Positions 13,672-26,974 of a stretch of DNA of 64,000 bases are shown in pieces. Each line of letters begins with the position of its first letter. The stretch's first letter is position 1. This DNA comes from Acanthornis magna (lineage: Eukaryota > Chordata > Aves > Passeriformes > Acanthizidae), in NCBI GenBank assembly GCA_036785705.1, contig JAWUZG010000013.1, positions 19,501,001-19,565,000 on the forward strand, read 5' to 3'. Position numbers and translations under genes: made by a program. The notes under the pieces were generated by a model, which searched no databases, was not told where the DNA came from, and saw nothing but the letters and a program-made list of their open reading frames with translations.

Positions 13672-13950
13672 AGAATCTCTGAATGGTTCAGATTCACTGG
13701 AAGGAACCTTTATGATTGTCATTTCACCCCTGTACCATGGGCAGGGACACCTTCCACTAGACAAGGTTATTCAGAGCCCTGTCCAACCTGGCCTTGAATG
13801 TTTCCAGCGACGAGGGAACCTCAGTGCCTCACCACCCTCATTGTAAAATAAAATTCATCCTTATATCTAATTTTAATCCTTTTATTTCATCTTTATAGAC
13901 CCTCCTTCTGTTTCCAGGGCCTCCTTCATAAGCAATAAAAGGCTGTAGAG
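13672..13950 (-). mobile_element. CR1 LINE fragment, antisense, diverged
   Basis: GAATCTCTGAATGGTTCAGA, CCATGGGCAGGGACACCTTC and GTCCAACCTGGCCTTGAATG follow the CR1 3' region in reverse orientation. Divergence is greater than in the 6.65 kb copy, so this is an older insertion. Confidence 0.8.
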
Positions 13951-16900
13951 GGGGGAAAAAAAAAGGCATTTGTGAGTATTTATCTCTCATAACAACTGTG
14001 GGCATTTTAGTGCCAGCAACTTCCCAGAGCTAACTGCTCCTTTTGGAAACGTGCAGCTCTTCACACACAAAGGGATCTGAGGCAGGATCTTCTTCAAATT
14101 CTTAATACTCCATAACTTGAATCCCTTACAGATTAAAGGGAAAGGCAGGGGAGAGCTCAGACTTGGCTGAGTGCTAGGAGGAAGGAGGAGGACCCATTGT
14201 CCCTCTGAGAGCAAAAGGCAGATCAAGCCACGTTCATGAGTCTTCTGACAAAGGAAAGACTTTCTTCAAATAAAGAATGCAGCATCTCACAACAATCTTC
14301 TGCTTTGATCTGATCAGCTGCCCTTGTCACTGCTCAAAACCTTTGTGCATCGTTTGCATTTGGAGAGGTCCGAAGCAATTAGAGGGAAGTGGGAAGAGCT
14401 CTTCTGCCCTATGAGCTTGGAGTTCACTGAAATGGCCTTGCACAATGAACAGGCCACCAACTGCTGGGAAACTCCATCAGAAAACAGCATTGCAGTGAAA
14501 AATTAGCCTGCTAAGGAGCAAGTTCAGTTCTGTTCGACTGAACAATGTACTGAGAATGTCTCTGAGCATCTGGCTCCCCTATGATCCCCATTTAAAAACA
14601 ATCTGAACTGATCGATGAGGGAAATTAAAGGGTACATCTAAGCATTTCCTACAGCTGTCACTACAGAAAAATATTTAATTTTTCCCTATAGAGGAATATA
14701 GAAATAAAAATTCTATAAGGCCCCCAGCCCTAGCAGCATGTTTCCCACATGATCAGCAATAGGGGCAGAAGGCCTGGGTGATGTTTATCCCATAAATGCT
14801 GCTTTTAACCACCTACTGGCTTCACTCATATCTATTGTCATCTGATAGCAGAGTCTGTCTCTGGAAATGAAACCATAATGTATTTCACATCAGCAATGTG
14901 TCACTATTTTTATTCCTACTATAGATTTCCCTAAGGCCATCACAGGAATTTCTGGTTACAGGTTTGGACGCAGAAGTGGATCAAATCAAAGTTACCTTTG
15001 TACCAAAATTCAATAAAGGGAAGCATTCATCCCTGGAAATTTGAAAGATTTGGTGCTCTGCACTAGGGAAACCCAATATCCCACCCAATTTTTGCTGCTG
15101 GTGTCTCCATATTTATGCAGATACCTGGCACCAGGTGTTCCCAGAGACTTCCACCCCACAGACTCCACAGGGGCCAAGACGTTCTGGCTCCACAGCCACT
15201 ACAGGTCACCAGCTTTGTAGCAGAGCTGGAGAAAGCTTTGTAATGTGCTAGGGAAAGTCCTTACAGCAAAGGGGGCAGTGGGCAGGTGAAGAAATAATCT
15301 TTTAGATCACCTCCACATGAATTTTCTGACATCACCTGTAGGTGTCTGTGTCTTGCCTCCTCTTGTTCTCAGCAGAAAAGCAGAAAACAGAAGAATCATG
15401 CAGAGGTAGAGACTCTTAGTCATGCTTTGGGTCAGTTTATCCACAGGGTGATAAAATATCTTGATGTGTACTTGCAATTAAGGGAAAAGGTTTTGTTCAG
15501 CTTCAGATACTGGAGTGAAAACTAAGCCTCGAAGTAATGATGATGATATTATAAAAAATAATATCCAAAATATTTTCTAAACATTTTTTTCCTGAGGCTG
15601 AACTAATAATATTTAAGAAAATAACAAAGGACCTCTGGCAAAAACCAGCTGGTAATATACATATATAAAAAATCTTCTACTAAAAGCTCAGGGATGAGTT
15701 ATTCATTTGATTCATGACCTGTGGTCCAAGAGGAATCATGTAATACATTCTCTTTGCTCTTAGATTCCTCCGGGAAGCAAAGGCAGCACGTGGGCCCAGG
15801 TTTAAGGATCTGCCATGCCCTGAAGGTGAGATAACTGTCACTTCTGAGCCCAATGTCATATTGCAATATTCAGTTCATTCAGTCTGGAGATACAGACCTG
15901 CCTTGTGCTTCTTAAAACTGATATTTGTCATTAGCGTAAGAGCAAGGCAAGAGTTTCTGTGTCTGAAGCTCCCAATAATGCAAACAATTTGGTTTATCCT
16001 TTTGTGACCTTTCCATATCTGTGAGCCAGTACTGAGCCAGTATTCGCCTCTCTGATAATGAGCAGGAAAATCAATTCATCTTTATAAATACAGGGAGGCT
16101 GAGTTAGTAATTTAGGGAAAATTACTGAACAGCTCCAGAACTAAAGAATGCAACTACTTTACATTTCTGGTGCTGTAAAAGGCTCTTTGCCTTCAACATA
16201 TCCTCTCTTGCAGTGTTTTAATAAGAAACAATTTTACTGACGGAGCAATGGCACAGAAACCCCACACTAACTTATCGTTGAGCTGTAGCCATAGCAGTGA
16301 TACCTTTTAATAAGCTTAACAGTCAAAATTCAGTGAATCTCAGCCCATGTGGCTGAGGCAGCTGGGTATTATAAAATGTGAGGTGTCAGAAGATAAAGAT
16401 GATGGCAAAGAACTGTAACAATCACTGGTGAAACCTGTAAACTCCTAAGCCAGGATCTTCAGTGGTAGTTTGATGCCCTAACTTGAATGGGAATTGGCAC
16501 TGAGATGTTCCACAGCAAAATGTAAGTTTTACAAAGAAGAGGAAATGCAGCAGAACTTTTAAAAAGCAATACATAATTTAAAACCTAAAAGAGATGCCTT
16601 ATAATGAGAAACTTCACATTGGTTCTGCTTAACAAAGTGAAGATTGAGAGCCTCTTGTTTGCATTGAAAACATCTTTGCACATTGCAGAGATAATCAAGT
16701 TATCTCCAATCTATTCCACATTTTGAAAGGGGAGAAGTGATCTTCAGCTGGCAAGTCCATGGAAAGACAGGCAAAGCTTTTCTCCTGAGTCTGATAACTG
16801 TTAATGACTGTGAGAAATGCACATGTAAAACCTCCACAGAGTTGAGGAAGCACAAGCATTTCATAACACTTGCACTGATGTCTTTCATTCCTTTTCTATT

Positions 16901-19710
16901 GCCATCCCAACTGCACTTTCTCCACTCAGTGCCTCTCTTTTATCCATCCCAACTTCTTTGCCTCTCCCACCTGGCTGTGTTTCCCTGTTCAAAGGGACAG
17001 TATTTCTGAGGATGTATCTGGATGATTTTACTGAGAATCTCTGGGAGTTTCATGGCTCTGGTTTGCTGTGTAAAAGAGCACAGTATATCATATCCCACTA
17101 AAAGTTTTTTTAAAAAGTCAATACAAGTCTTCTTCAACTAGAATTTGTGTTGCGCTGCTTCTCAGTCCCAGCTTGTCTGAACATTGTCCCTCTGCTATAT
17201 ATTGATCAGAGTTGGTATCCTGAGCTCCTGATTGCTGTCAGGGAAAAGATAAATATTAGAGATGCATCCTAGCATAAATGTAAACAGCATTTTTTCTATC
17301 AAGGTGCATCGTTTCTGGCTTGTGGAAATGATGAAACTGCTTATGTGTTGTAATTGATTGTAAGTAGAGCTGACTTGAACCATTCATGCTGTCTGAGTGA
17401 TTAAAATTCTCCAGATGGATCCTCAAAATGCAAAGGTCATATAATTAGTCTCCCTTTAAGTGAGAAATTCTTTCTTCAGGGTCTATCTGCGAAATAGAGA
17501 GGAGTACATAACATGGGTATCTCTGCGGAGCTCAGTTCAGTGTCTTTATGCAGTGACACTTCCCAAGTGAGGAGAAAGGTCCCAATTTAAAAGACATTTT
17601 ATTCTTAATAATGAATGTCATATGAGCAGCAAGGACCTTTAGTATGAAATTGTTAAGTAACAAGCTTAACTTTTTATTATGTGGTTTTCATCTCAATTCG
17701 TCTGCTTCTTTAGTCTGTATTAACTGCAGGTGCATTTGCTACAAGAAAATACGACTTCAAAAAGATGCCAGATTTGTATTTTCCTTATTGTAAGTAATGG
17801 AAATAAATAGGTGCTAAATTATTTAGATAATCTCGATTGTATTCTTAATTTGTGAAATCATTTTGAAAATATAGAAAAGTCATTGTCCCTTCTGCTCTGT
17901 TGATGGACGATATGGAAGAATTGTGTATGCTCAGAAAGAGTTCCTGGCCCCAGCTGGAATCCACAGGGAAATGAAGATGTTTACAGCAAATCTTTGACCC
18001 TCTCTCGTCATTCTACTAAGCTGTCTCTTTATCAAGAACACAAGCAAAGGAATAGGATGCTTTTCCCTCATTAATGGGCAAGAAGCTCCTCCAGGTGTCA
18101 CCAGGATCCGAAGCTTTTCTCCCTCCAGGTGCAGGACTGAAGAGCTGCAGTCACCACAGCTGATTTCCCAATTCCACAGGCAGGCAGAAAGCAAATCTCC
18201 CGTGCCAGAGCTGCTCCTTCAAGGCTGAGGAGTGATCTGCCTCTCTCTGAGTCGGAAGGAAGGATTTGGTTTTTCCCCCTTGCCCAGCTTTACATGCACA
18301 ATTTTGCCCACGCACCTCTGTGCTCAGCCTGGGGAAGCAACTAAATATTGTTCTCAGCCAGTTGTGGGCACTAAAAACCCTCAGCTGCCTCTGAAATATG
18401 CTCATAAATTTCAATCGATACTGAGCCTGGAGTCTCCACTCCTGGAGAAACATTTTTCACGTTTCAGGCACATTGCTGAGACTCCAGAGGCTGAATCCCT
18501 GTCCGCCGGCCAACATCTGGGGCGTCATTTTTTAAGGCAAACATTCTGGGTCATTATAAACTGCACTAATCCCCCTTGTTGAAATTTGCATTTCTAAACC
18601 AAAGAGGGCTCATGATGCATTTGTCCTGTCACATGTTCTGGCATTTAACCAGGAGGTTAATTCATTGATTGACTTAGCCTCTCCTCAGCCTGCTTTGCTA
18701 CTAATCTTCCATACAAATGGGGTTAGGGAATGTAATTTAGATTTACCACCGTAAACAAAGGATCCAACAGCCCTGCTAGGATGGAAAGCTCAGCAACTTC
18801 AAAGGATAAGAAGAAAACAGCAAGGCTGAAGCAAAAATAAAATTAACACTAAAACCCCTCGTGCTGAAAATGGTGACAATTAGAAGGAACAAATTGGGGA
18901 AAGGAAATTTTCTGCTTCCAGCAGTCAGGGCTGAGCACGAAGGCAGAGGGAATGGAGAAAAGACCTTGTGTGAGAATGTGCCTTGTACCTTGTACTGTGT
19001 GTTCATGAGGTCTGAAAATTCTTTTGAGGTCTGAAATGGGGGCCCAGTGGCCATGCTGAGGGCTCCCCTGATCCCCCAGATCTCCATGGTAGCTTGACTA
19101 TCCCCCAAAAGACACTGGCATGACCCCCAAAATGGCTGTCACTGTTGAGCCATGTCATGGCAGCTGCACTGCTGTGGCAGAAATTGGGTCCAGTTGATTT
19201 AAAGCACCCAAAACACAAAAGCTAAAAGAAAGAAATTAGATAATCCCATTGCTTTGAATGCCTTCCAGCAAAAAAACACAGCTGAGAGATCTTGCTTCCT
19301 GAGAAAAAAAACAAAAAAATAAAAACACTGGGTTTGTTTCTCGCTCAGTTTCTCAACCCACCTCTCTTCCTGCCCCGGCATGGAGCAATCCTGCCCCTGC
19401 AGACTCCAGAGGAGAAGTGAGAATTCTCCTCCATGCTGCTGTTACAGCTTCAGAGCACTTTCTACCCTAAAGGTAAATCCTGTCAGTCAGTCCATCTGCC
19501 CAGCCACATGGAAACAACTGCTGATTATTAAAAGTATCATGAGCTTGCCCGCTTGGGGACCCAGTGGGCTCAGGGGACTCTCTGCAATCAGTCAGTGTGA
19601 AAAAAATAGCAACTTTTGTCTAAGTGGCACAGCTTTTGCAACATGCAGAGAACAGTCCTTTACATCCACTGTCAACCTTGTGCTGCTCTGGTCATCACTA
19701 TCAGCCAGCT
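13951..19710. other. Intergenic DNA; no gene or clear repeat seen
   Basis: Unique AT-rich sequence. Short open frames (up to 116 codons at 18232-18582) overlap on both strands, lack recognisable domains and look random. TAAT-rich segments around 17590-17830 might be conserved non-coding DNA, but I have no direct evidence. Confidence 0.5.
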
Positions 19711-20054
19711 GTGCCATGAAATGCCATGAAATACCATGAAATGCCATGAAATGGCATGAACTGCCATGAACTGCCATGAACTGCCATGAAATATCATGAA
19801 CTGCCATGAAATATCATAAACTGCCATGAACTGCCATGAAATGCCACAAAATGCCATTAAATGCCATAAAATGCCACGAAGTGCCATGAAATGCCATGAA
19901 ATACCATGAAATGCCATGAAGTGCCATGAAATGCCATGAAGTGCCATGAAATATCATGAACTGCCATGAACTGCCATGAACTGCCATGAAATGCCATGAA
20001 ATGCCACAAAATGCCATTAAATGCCATAAAATGCCATGAAATGCCATGAAATGC
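19711..20054. repeat. Decamer minisatellite (ATGCCATGAA)n with 160-bp higher-order period
   Basis: Thirty-four consecutive 10-base units with no length change run from GTGCCATGAA at 19711. Variants are CTGCCATGAA, ATATCATGAA, ATGCCACAAA, ATGCCATTAA and ATGCCATAAA. The variant run ATGCCACAAA-ATGCCATTAA-ATGCCATAAA occurs at 19841 and again at 20001, exactly 16 units apart. This shows a duplication of a block of units. Long open frames on the minus strand here (Met-Ala-Phe-His-Gly-Ile-Ser-Trp type) are by-products of the period. Confidence 0.97.
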
Positions 20055-20376
20055 CTCTCCCATGCCGAGGGGTTGGGGTGCTGCTCTGAGAACTGATGAT
20101 TTCCCCACGTACACTCAGAGCAATTCCCAGATTTCTGGCTTGTCCATTCTTGTCCCCCTGAGTGTCACAAATGCAGAATAAAACCAAGCAAGTTGTGCCA
20201 CAGCTTGTCCATCCATGGGAGCCGATGGAAGGGAGGGCTGTGTGTGCTGACATCGCTGTGTTGATGGATGCTTTGATGTGGTTTGGGAGAAAGGCTGGGA
20301 TCTTGCAGAAATTCGTGGTGGGAAGGTGAGAATTGTATAGAATTATATAATCTATATTATTATATAGAATTAGATA

Positions 20377-20735
20377 ATCGCAGAATGGTTTGAGTTGGAA
20401 GGGACGCAAAGCCCATCCAGTGCCACCCCTGCCATGGCAGGGACACCTCCCACTGTCCCAGGCTGCTCCAAGCCCTGTCCAACCTGGCCTTGGACACTGC
20501 CAGGGATCCAGGGGCAGCCACAGCTGCTCTGGGCACCTGTGCCAGGGCCTGCCCACACTCAAAGTCAAGAATTCCTTCCCAATATCCGACCTAATGCTCC
20601 CCCCTGGCAGTTTGAAACCATTCCCCCTTGTTCTGTCACTCCATGCCTTGTCCAAAGTCCCTCTCCAGCTTTTTTGGAGACCCTTTAGGTGATGGAAGGG
20701 GCTCTAAAGTCTCCCCAGGGTCTCCATCTGAATTA
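20377..20735 (-). mobile_element. CR1 LINE fragment, 3' end, antisense
   Basis: It starts AATCGCAGAATGGTTTGAGT and runs through CACCCCTGCCATGGCAGGGA, CCAGGGATCCAGGGGCAGCC and CCTTGTTCTGTCACTCCATG. It is the reverse complement of the CR1 3' region and is well preserved. It starts about 320 bp beyond the decamer array. Confidence 0.9.
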
Positions 20736-23700
20736 AGGAATAAAGGTTAGGCAAAGTCATTTTTCCCCTCTACCTCTGCTTTTTTTATCTCCCCCATCCT
20801 CTCATTAAAATGCTTTAACTAGGGAAGTCAGGAGATTTTTCCACTGGGCAAATAAGGGGAAAATGAGTAAATCTGAGGTTCAGAAATGAGGGAAGGAATC
20901 GCAGCTGCCTTTTTGGAGAGTGCAGTGTTTGATCTGCAATCTCCTGCTCTCCCTGACAATGAAAATCCCCCTCAGTAGATGGTGGCAAAGACCACTGCTG
21001 AAAAAGGCTCAGTGAGATGCTGACTTCAATCTCTCTGCAGAATGTTCAGTCTTTTATGCAAAAAAACCCAACCAAAATGAGTGTGCTTTGAAACTGCTGA
21101 ATGCAAGTCCTCACCAACTTAGACTTTTACCCAGGTGAAATGGGGAGAAACTTTTCCTTTTAGTCTGGTCATTGTTCTCTAGCCTGGGTGACTTGTCATC
21201 TGAAGGGGTTTTTTTTTCAGAAACATCAAAATCAAGATCTTTCTTCCTGTCTGTACCCTATATTCTAAGTGTTTTACAGGAATAATAAGCTGGTAGAATT
21301 CTGTCTTGGGACACAGCCCATGCAGCCCACAAGCACACAATTGCCTTTAAAGGCTTTGAGCCGATCATAAAAAGAGAGAGAAAACTGAAAATATTTCAAT
21401 GGAAACATCCATTTTTAATAAAAATAATATTTTAATTGAATAGCAGATCGTTCACATGATTCCATTTTCAGAGTGGATCAAAAGCATATGTAAAAACTAC
21501 TGAATTTTGATAAAATTGTCAAAGGCTGATGTTCACTGGCTTTGTACATCACTTCTTTTAAAAAATCTGTAGAAAATTACTGGGTAACAAAATTTTCCTC
21601 TGAGTTTAAGAAGACAGTAAGTCATGGATTGACTGTCCAAGTTGCCTTCCCTGAGAAATGTTTATTCCATATTTGGCTCCTTTTCACTCTCTCTCTGATT
21701 TCAGTCCCACAAAACCAAGAACACAAAGTTGAGGGATATTGTTTGGGACTTGGACAAGAAAAATAGATGCAAGAGTGTTTTTTGATCTGCTCCAGTTAGA
21801 AATAAAATGGATTGTTCTCTATTTTTTTTAATTAGTGTGTCTGAACAATTTTGACTTTTTGGGACTACACCAAGCCAGAAGTATTCAAAGTGTTCCCAAG
21901 ATCCAACAGGGCAATTCAAATCGGGGTGTCCTATTTACTGTTCCCTTGGAGGAGCTGGAGTTTTCTGGCTGGTTTGTCCTTTCTATACCCTCCCCACTGA
22001 GGGGTAAAAGTTGTGTCTGAAACGTGTCTGGCAGATCCCAAACAGCACGGGAATCCAAATATTCGGAGTAGGAAGCATTGAAAGGCAAAAATACCACAAT
22101 TCACCAGGAAAATGTCCCCAGTTCATTAATGGCAGAGTTTTTTCAATGGCCCAGGGTGCCCAGAGAAGCTGTGGCTGCCCCTGGATCCCTGGCAGTGTCC
22201 CAGGCCAGGCTGGACAGGGCTTGGAGCAGCCTGGGACAGTGGGAGGTGTCCCTGCCATGGCAGGGGTGGCACTGAATGGGCTTTAAGGTCCCTTCCAGCC
22301 CAAACCATTCTGTGATTCTGTGTCTAGGATTGTCAGAAAAATACATTTTCTCTGTGAATATCCCTGAATTCAAACACACTTGTGGATATGAAAACACAGC
22401 GAATCAATAACACCCCCAGAACACACTCAAGAGGATAAACAGTAATTAAAATTTCTTTTCTTGAAGATCCCTGTCCATCTTTTAGAAGGTAAACCCCTTG
22501 TGGCTTCATCACACAATATGTCCAAGGAAGGCGGAGATTTTTTAGGTTAGAAAATGTATTTTTCATATCCTGGTATTCTCAGGGTAAGGATTAGCCTGGA
22601 TCTCTTTGTTGTACTTTAGCTCCACAGGCTGGTCTCTGGTGACTTACTGGGGAGTATGTTTTGTGAAATAAAAAGCTTTTTCTTTAAACAGACTGTGGCA
22701 CGGCTTTTCATCCAGCTGACAAAACAAAACAGAGAACATTTTCAGTAGTGTGTAGGAGTGGTTTTGGGGGGCTTCTGTTTACACCTGGGGCAATGAATCA
22801 AATTGCTGGCAACTTGTGTTGTCAGGACCTTACAATTTCTTCTTCTTTGTGTAATAATATTTACTCTCAAAGCACCCCCAACTACAGCCTAAAAATGCCG
22901 CTGTAACAGATACATTTCACTTACAAGACACAACAGACCCTTCCTTTTCTCCCTTTACCATGAGGCTGTGACTTCTGCTTCAGATTACTTTCCATAGCTC
23001 TCCCCCTATATTCATTTTTCTCCAGCAACTTCCACAAGGTTATTCTTCATATCTATCAGCATAGAAAAAATGCACACTCCGAGACAGAAATATTATTAAA
23101 AAGCTTTTGCAAATCTCAAACCCAGCTCGTTTATTTTATTTAAATGAGAAGAGATTTTTCTGAATTTGCTACCATTTCTTGGTAATAACCCATGGTCCAT
23201 TAATAAAATATGTTTTGTTGCTTGCAGCCACTCTAGGCTTTCCAGAGGTTATCCCAGTAACAAAAAGCACATCCAGATATGTTCTTTAAGTGAAGTGTAG
23301 GAAAACAAATAAGGTCAGCCCAGCAGAGAGGTTTCAGTGGCACTCCTCAATCTGTACAGCTTTGAACACTGATCCTCACTGGTTTCCCTAAAAAAAGGAA
23401 CCAAAACCTTCCTCAGTGTGACCCCTGCAGTCACTGAGGTGTCTGTGGAGAACAAGTCCATAGTGTGACCCATCTTGCTGTGGTGTTACAGTGCCGTAAC
23501 ACACATCCAGTGTGACACGTGTCATTGACTTCGTCTGGATTTTGATCAAAAAGAAGTAAAACGAGTCCAATTTTCTGATCACTGAAAAAAAAATTGAGAT
23601 GATTGACCTTAAACACTAATAAAAATGTTCATTAAAAAGTGCCATGTTGAGCCCAGGCAAGCTAAGCAAAGTTGGGATGTTGCAGCCAAGGAAACATACC

Positions 23701-26563
23701 TAGCTTTTAAAATGGTAGAACCTGTGTTGCTGTTATTGCTATTATTGCTGTTATCCCTGAAGGAAAGAGGGAACAAAAAGTAGAAAAGATCCTACAATAT
23801 TTCATAATGTTCTCATGAATCCTGAGTCACAAGCTTTTTCTTCTCGGGTTAGAGCTTTAATAAAAGTGTAATTTTCTAGCTGGCTGTGTGTCAGGAATAA
23901 AATCTTTATCCTGCTTTTTAAAACAATTAACACTTAGAAGGCTGTGATTATGTTATGTGCTATTCCACCGTAACTACTGCAGGAATTCCCAAAGACAATA
24001 TCCTCAAAACCCCACTCTTCTAACTAGCTCATGTTCTGTTTAACTAACTTAGAGTGAAGCCATGTACTCAAAACTCAGGCCATTGTGGTTATAGTTCTGG
24101 TTCTGAACAGCTGAAAACTTCAAGCACTTTATTTGCAGTTATTTGTAATTTTGCGGTGATTTAAATAAACAATTTCTCAGTAATAAGGTCTCAGTCTATA
24201 GCACTGTCAGCCATTAGGCAGAATGGAGTCAGGCTTTAAAAGTGTTTTTCATTGGAATAGAGATTTCAATTCAGATTTTAATCTGAATTTTCCTTTTTTT
24301 TCTAAAAAAAAAAAATTGCGTCAATCACATATTGCTTGGGTAACAGCTTGGAAATCAGTGAAACTGGTCCTGTATTCAAAAGCAACACAAACTAATTTTG
24401 CTGTGCTTGTTTCCAGGTGTAAAATGTCAGCTCTGCAAAGAGAGCAGTTCCACAGATCATTTTGTAGAGGGTTTTGACAGTTCAACCATAAACCAGAGCA
24501 AAGAGACAGGAGATTTCAGAATGATGTAGTGAAATATGATTTCTTCTGATCTTTTTAAATATTTGTACTCTTCCTTTAATTCTTAAATCAAACTTTCAAA
24601 CTTCTAACCAGGCATCTGACTTTATTCCTTTTATTGTTCACATAAGCCAAAGTTTAGAAAAGTATATGTTATTTTAAATAGAAAATATATGGAAATGTAT
24701 ATTCTGAGACCACATGTGCCAGTACAAACCTCAAAATAAGTGTGATGTAATTGATTATGGAAATTGGTTTTAAAAGGGGAGGAGAAGTGGCAACAAAAGG
24801 TTGGGATAAATAAGGAAGATTTGGAGAAAATAAGAAGAGAAGGGCAGGAGCACAATGAGCTGCTTTATTTTCTGAGGATATGGGAACATCCCCAAGCCTG
24901 GATCTCCAGCTGACATAAATCTGTGGCTATACATGGATATCAGCTCATCAATGCCAGCACAGATAACTCCGATTTCCCTCCCAGACTCTCAGCTTGTCCC
25001 TCACCAGCTCCAGCACCCTTCAGGAGCTTGCCTCGAGGGGCTGGGAACGAGCCTGTGACAGCAGGAAGGGATGCTAAAAGTTAAGGATTGGGGTTTAATA
25101 GATTTAAGATCCCTGGCCAGTGCTGCCCCCTGAGGAGCTGTAAAGTCATTTGATTTGTGTATTTGTCCCACTTTCTCCAGGAATAGTGTCCAGCTCACCA
25201 GGATGGCACCTGGAATTGTGACAGTGTCTTCCTGTACGTTTCACTTCACCCATAAAACCACTCAAGTGTTATTTTACAAAATTCATACTTGTTTCCTCCC
25301 AACCTATCAGTGTCAGCCTCATTCTGCTTCCTTAAGCTTAGCAAAAGTAACGAGAAAATGTTCTTGGAATAACAAACCAAAATAATATCATATTTTATAA
25401 AGGCAGTTCCCGTCCTGCCATCCACAAAATGATGGCTTTATGTAACTGGGCAAGGGCTGGCTTTTGAGTAGAAACCATAATAAACGCATTAAATAAAACC
25501 ATGTGGTGCTAATTGATTCAAGGCCTGCTCTATTTTCCTCTGTTGGCACTTCCTCCTCCTTTAGCTCAGCATAGATTTGGTATTTCCTGCGAGTCTCAGG
25601 TGTTAGGACCGAAAATGCATTTTTATTTGTACAGTGTTTGTCATGGTAAAAGCACAGAAATGTGTTGGTTTGGGGTCAAAGCGTGAGCAGAATCTTGTGA
25701 AAACAGACGAATGCAAATGCTTGACTTTTAGGAACTCCACCTGAGTAACCAACTCACCTGCAGCAATAATGAAGTAAATAATGAGGCAATAATGAGCAAT
25801 AATGAGGCCAATTCATGAACTTGTGTTCACTGCCTGGGTTTCCAGTGTCTGCCTTGAGCTGGCAGAGGCACCAGGAGCAGCACCCAGAGCTCCCACGAGC
25901 CAGCCCTGCACACACCGTGCCAGCCAAGGAAGGTTTCAGTACAAGTCACCTGGTAATGAATATTTTCTTTAGCGCTCCGTCAGCTGGACTTGTTTAATGT
26001 GTAAGAGTCTCAACTTTCTTTTAAAAAGAGGCTCATTCCTAGCCCACAAGGCTGGGAAGGCAAACATGAAAATGAAATAGGAAACAGGGAAATGCAAGTT
26101 TCAGAAAAAGCCCTAATGTTTTATTTTAAGTAATCTCACATTTTGTGGGTTTGGACTCGCTTTTTTCTGTACCTGGCATTAGCAGCAGTTCACGTGTTTT
26201 ATATAACATTTTTTTTAAATTTAATTGAACCTGAATGATCTAAAAGTGTAGCATTTCTATGTGACCAAATGGTTTTCAGAGATTTCTTTTGTTTTGTAGA
26301 TACACCGTGGCTAAATCACAACCTTTGTAGAACAGTGCAGAAGGCAAACACAGCCCAGCCCAGACTCCAGCTGGTCTTGGACCAGGTAAGGGAAGAGGCA
26401 ACCCCTGGGAGGCAGGAACTGATATTTTTTTTTTCCATATCAGGTAAACTCAGCTGTGATAAGTTTAGAGGTGGCCTGAAGGTGTTCCCCTCTGCTCCTG
26501 GGCCATAATTTCCTTCAGTGATGTGGTGTCAGCTGTGTCACCTGAGAAGGTGCCAAAGGCTCC
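20736..26563. other. Intergenic DNA; no gene seen
   Basis: Contains the CR1 piece at 22.15 kb, a 12-base perfect palindrome with an E-box core (TGACACGTGTCA, 23513-23524) and a weak AATAATGAG-type tandem run near 25766-25808. Otherwise unique AT-rich sequence with no supported exon. Confidence 0.5.
22149..22325 (+). mobile_element. CR1 LINE fragment, 3' end, sense
   Basis: GGTGCCCAGAGAAGCTGTGG, CAGGCCAGGCTGGACAGGGC and CCATTCTGTGATTCTGTG show a short sense CR1 terminus with its terminal octamer-like repeats. Confidence 0.9.
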
Positions 26564-26974
26564 TCAAGTGTCTGATCCACAGCATTCCATCATCCACTTG
26601 GAACTCCCTGCCCTGGGGGAGGTACCTGGGCATTCCCAATTAACCTGAGCGATGTAAACCCAATAGATTAACCTGGTGCTTTCTGCCCACTGCTTTTTTG
26701 GGATTTCTCCCACCACTCCACAGATCCAGACTTCAACCATCCCTGTGGCCAACGCACACCAAAATTGTGACAGCCAAGTCTTGTTGTGAGGCTTATGGGT
26801 GGTAAGCTCTTTTATTCTTAGAGTTTTTCCCTTCTCTTTCTTATCAATTTTCTTAAGGGGTATTTTTGTGCTTTTATATTGATAAATTGCTATAAATAAC
26901 AACAACCAAAATGGCTTTTTACCTGTCTTCCAACCAATCCAAACAGTTCTACAATAAACCTTATATATATATAT
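26564..26974 (-). other. Unrecognised 136-codon open frame, no start codon; possible retroelement remnant
   Basis: This minus-strand frame is open from just after a TAA at 26977-26975 to a stop at 26566-26564. No ATG lies near its 5' end. The translation has a hydrophobic run (PFWLLLFIAIY), then a basic run (KKIDKKEKGKTLRIK), then a Trp/Cys-containing part (LSQFWCALATGMVEVWICGV). I do not recognise it. The AT-rich context, its composition and the nearby LTR suggest a decayed retroviral or other mobile-element piece, but chance is possible. Confidence 0.25.

Noticed and set aside
19592..20655. Several minus-strand frames of 71-212 codons across the decamer array
   Set aside because: The 10-base period, read in triplets, rarely makes a stop. 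The peptide is pure repeat with no conserved flanking domain.
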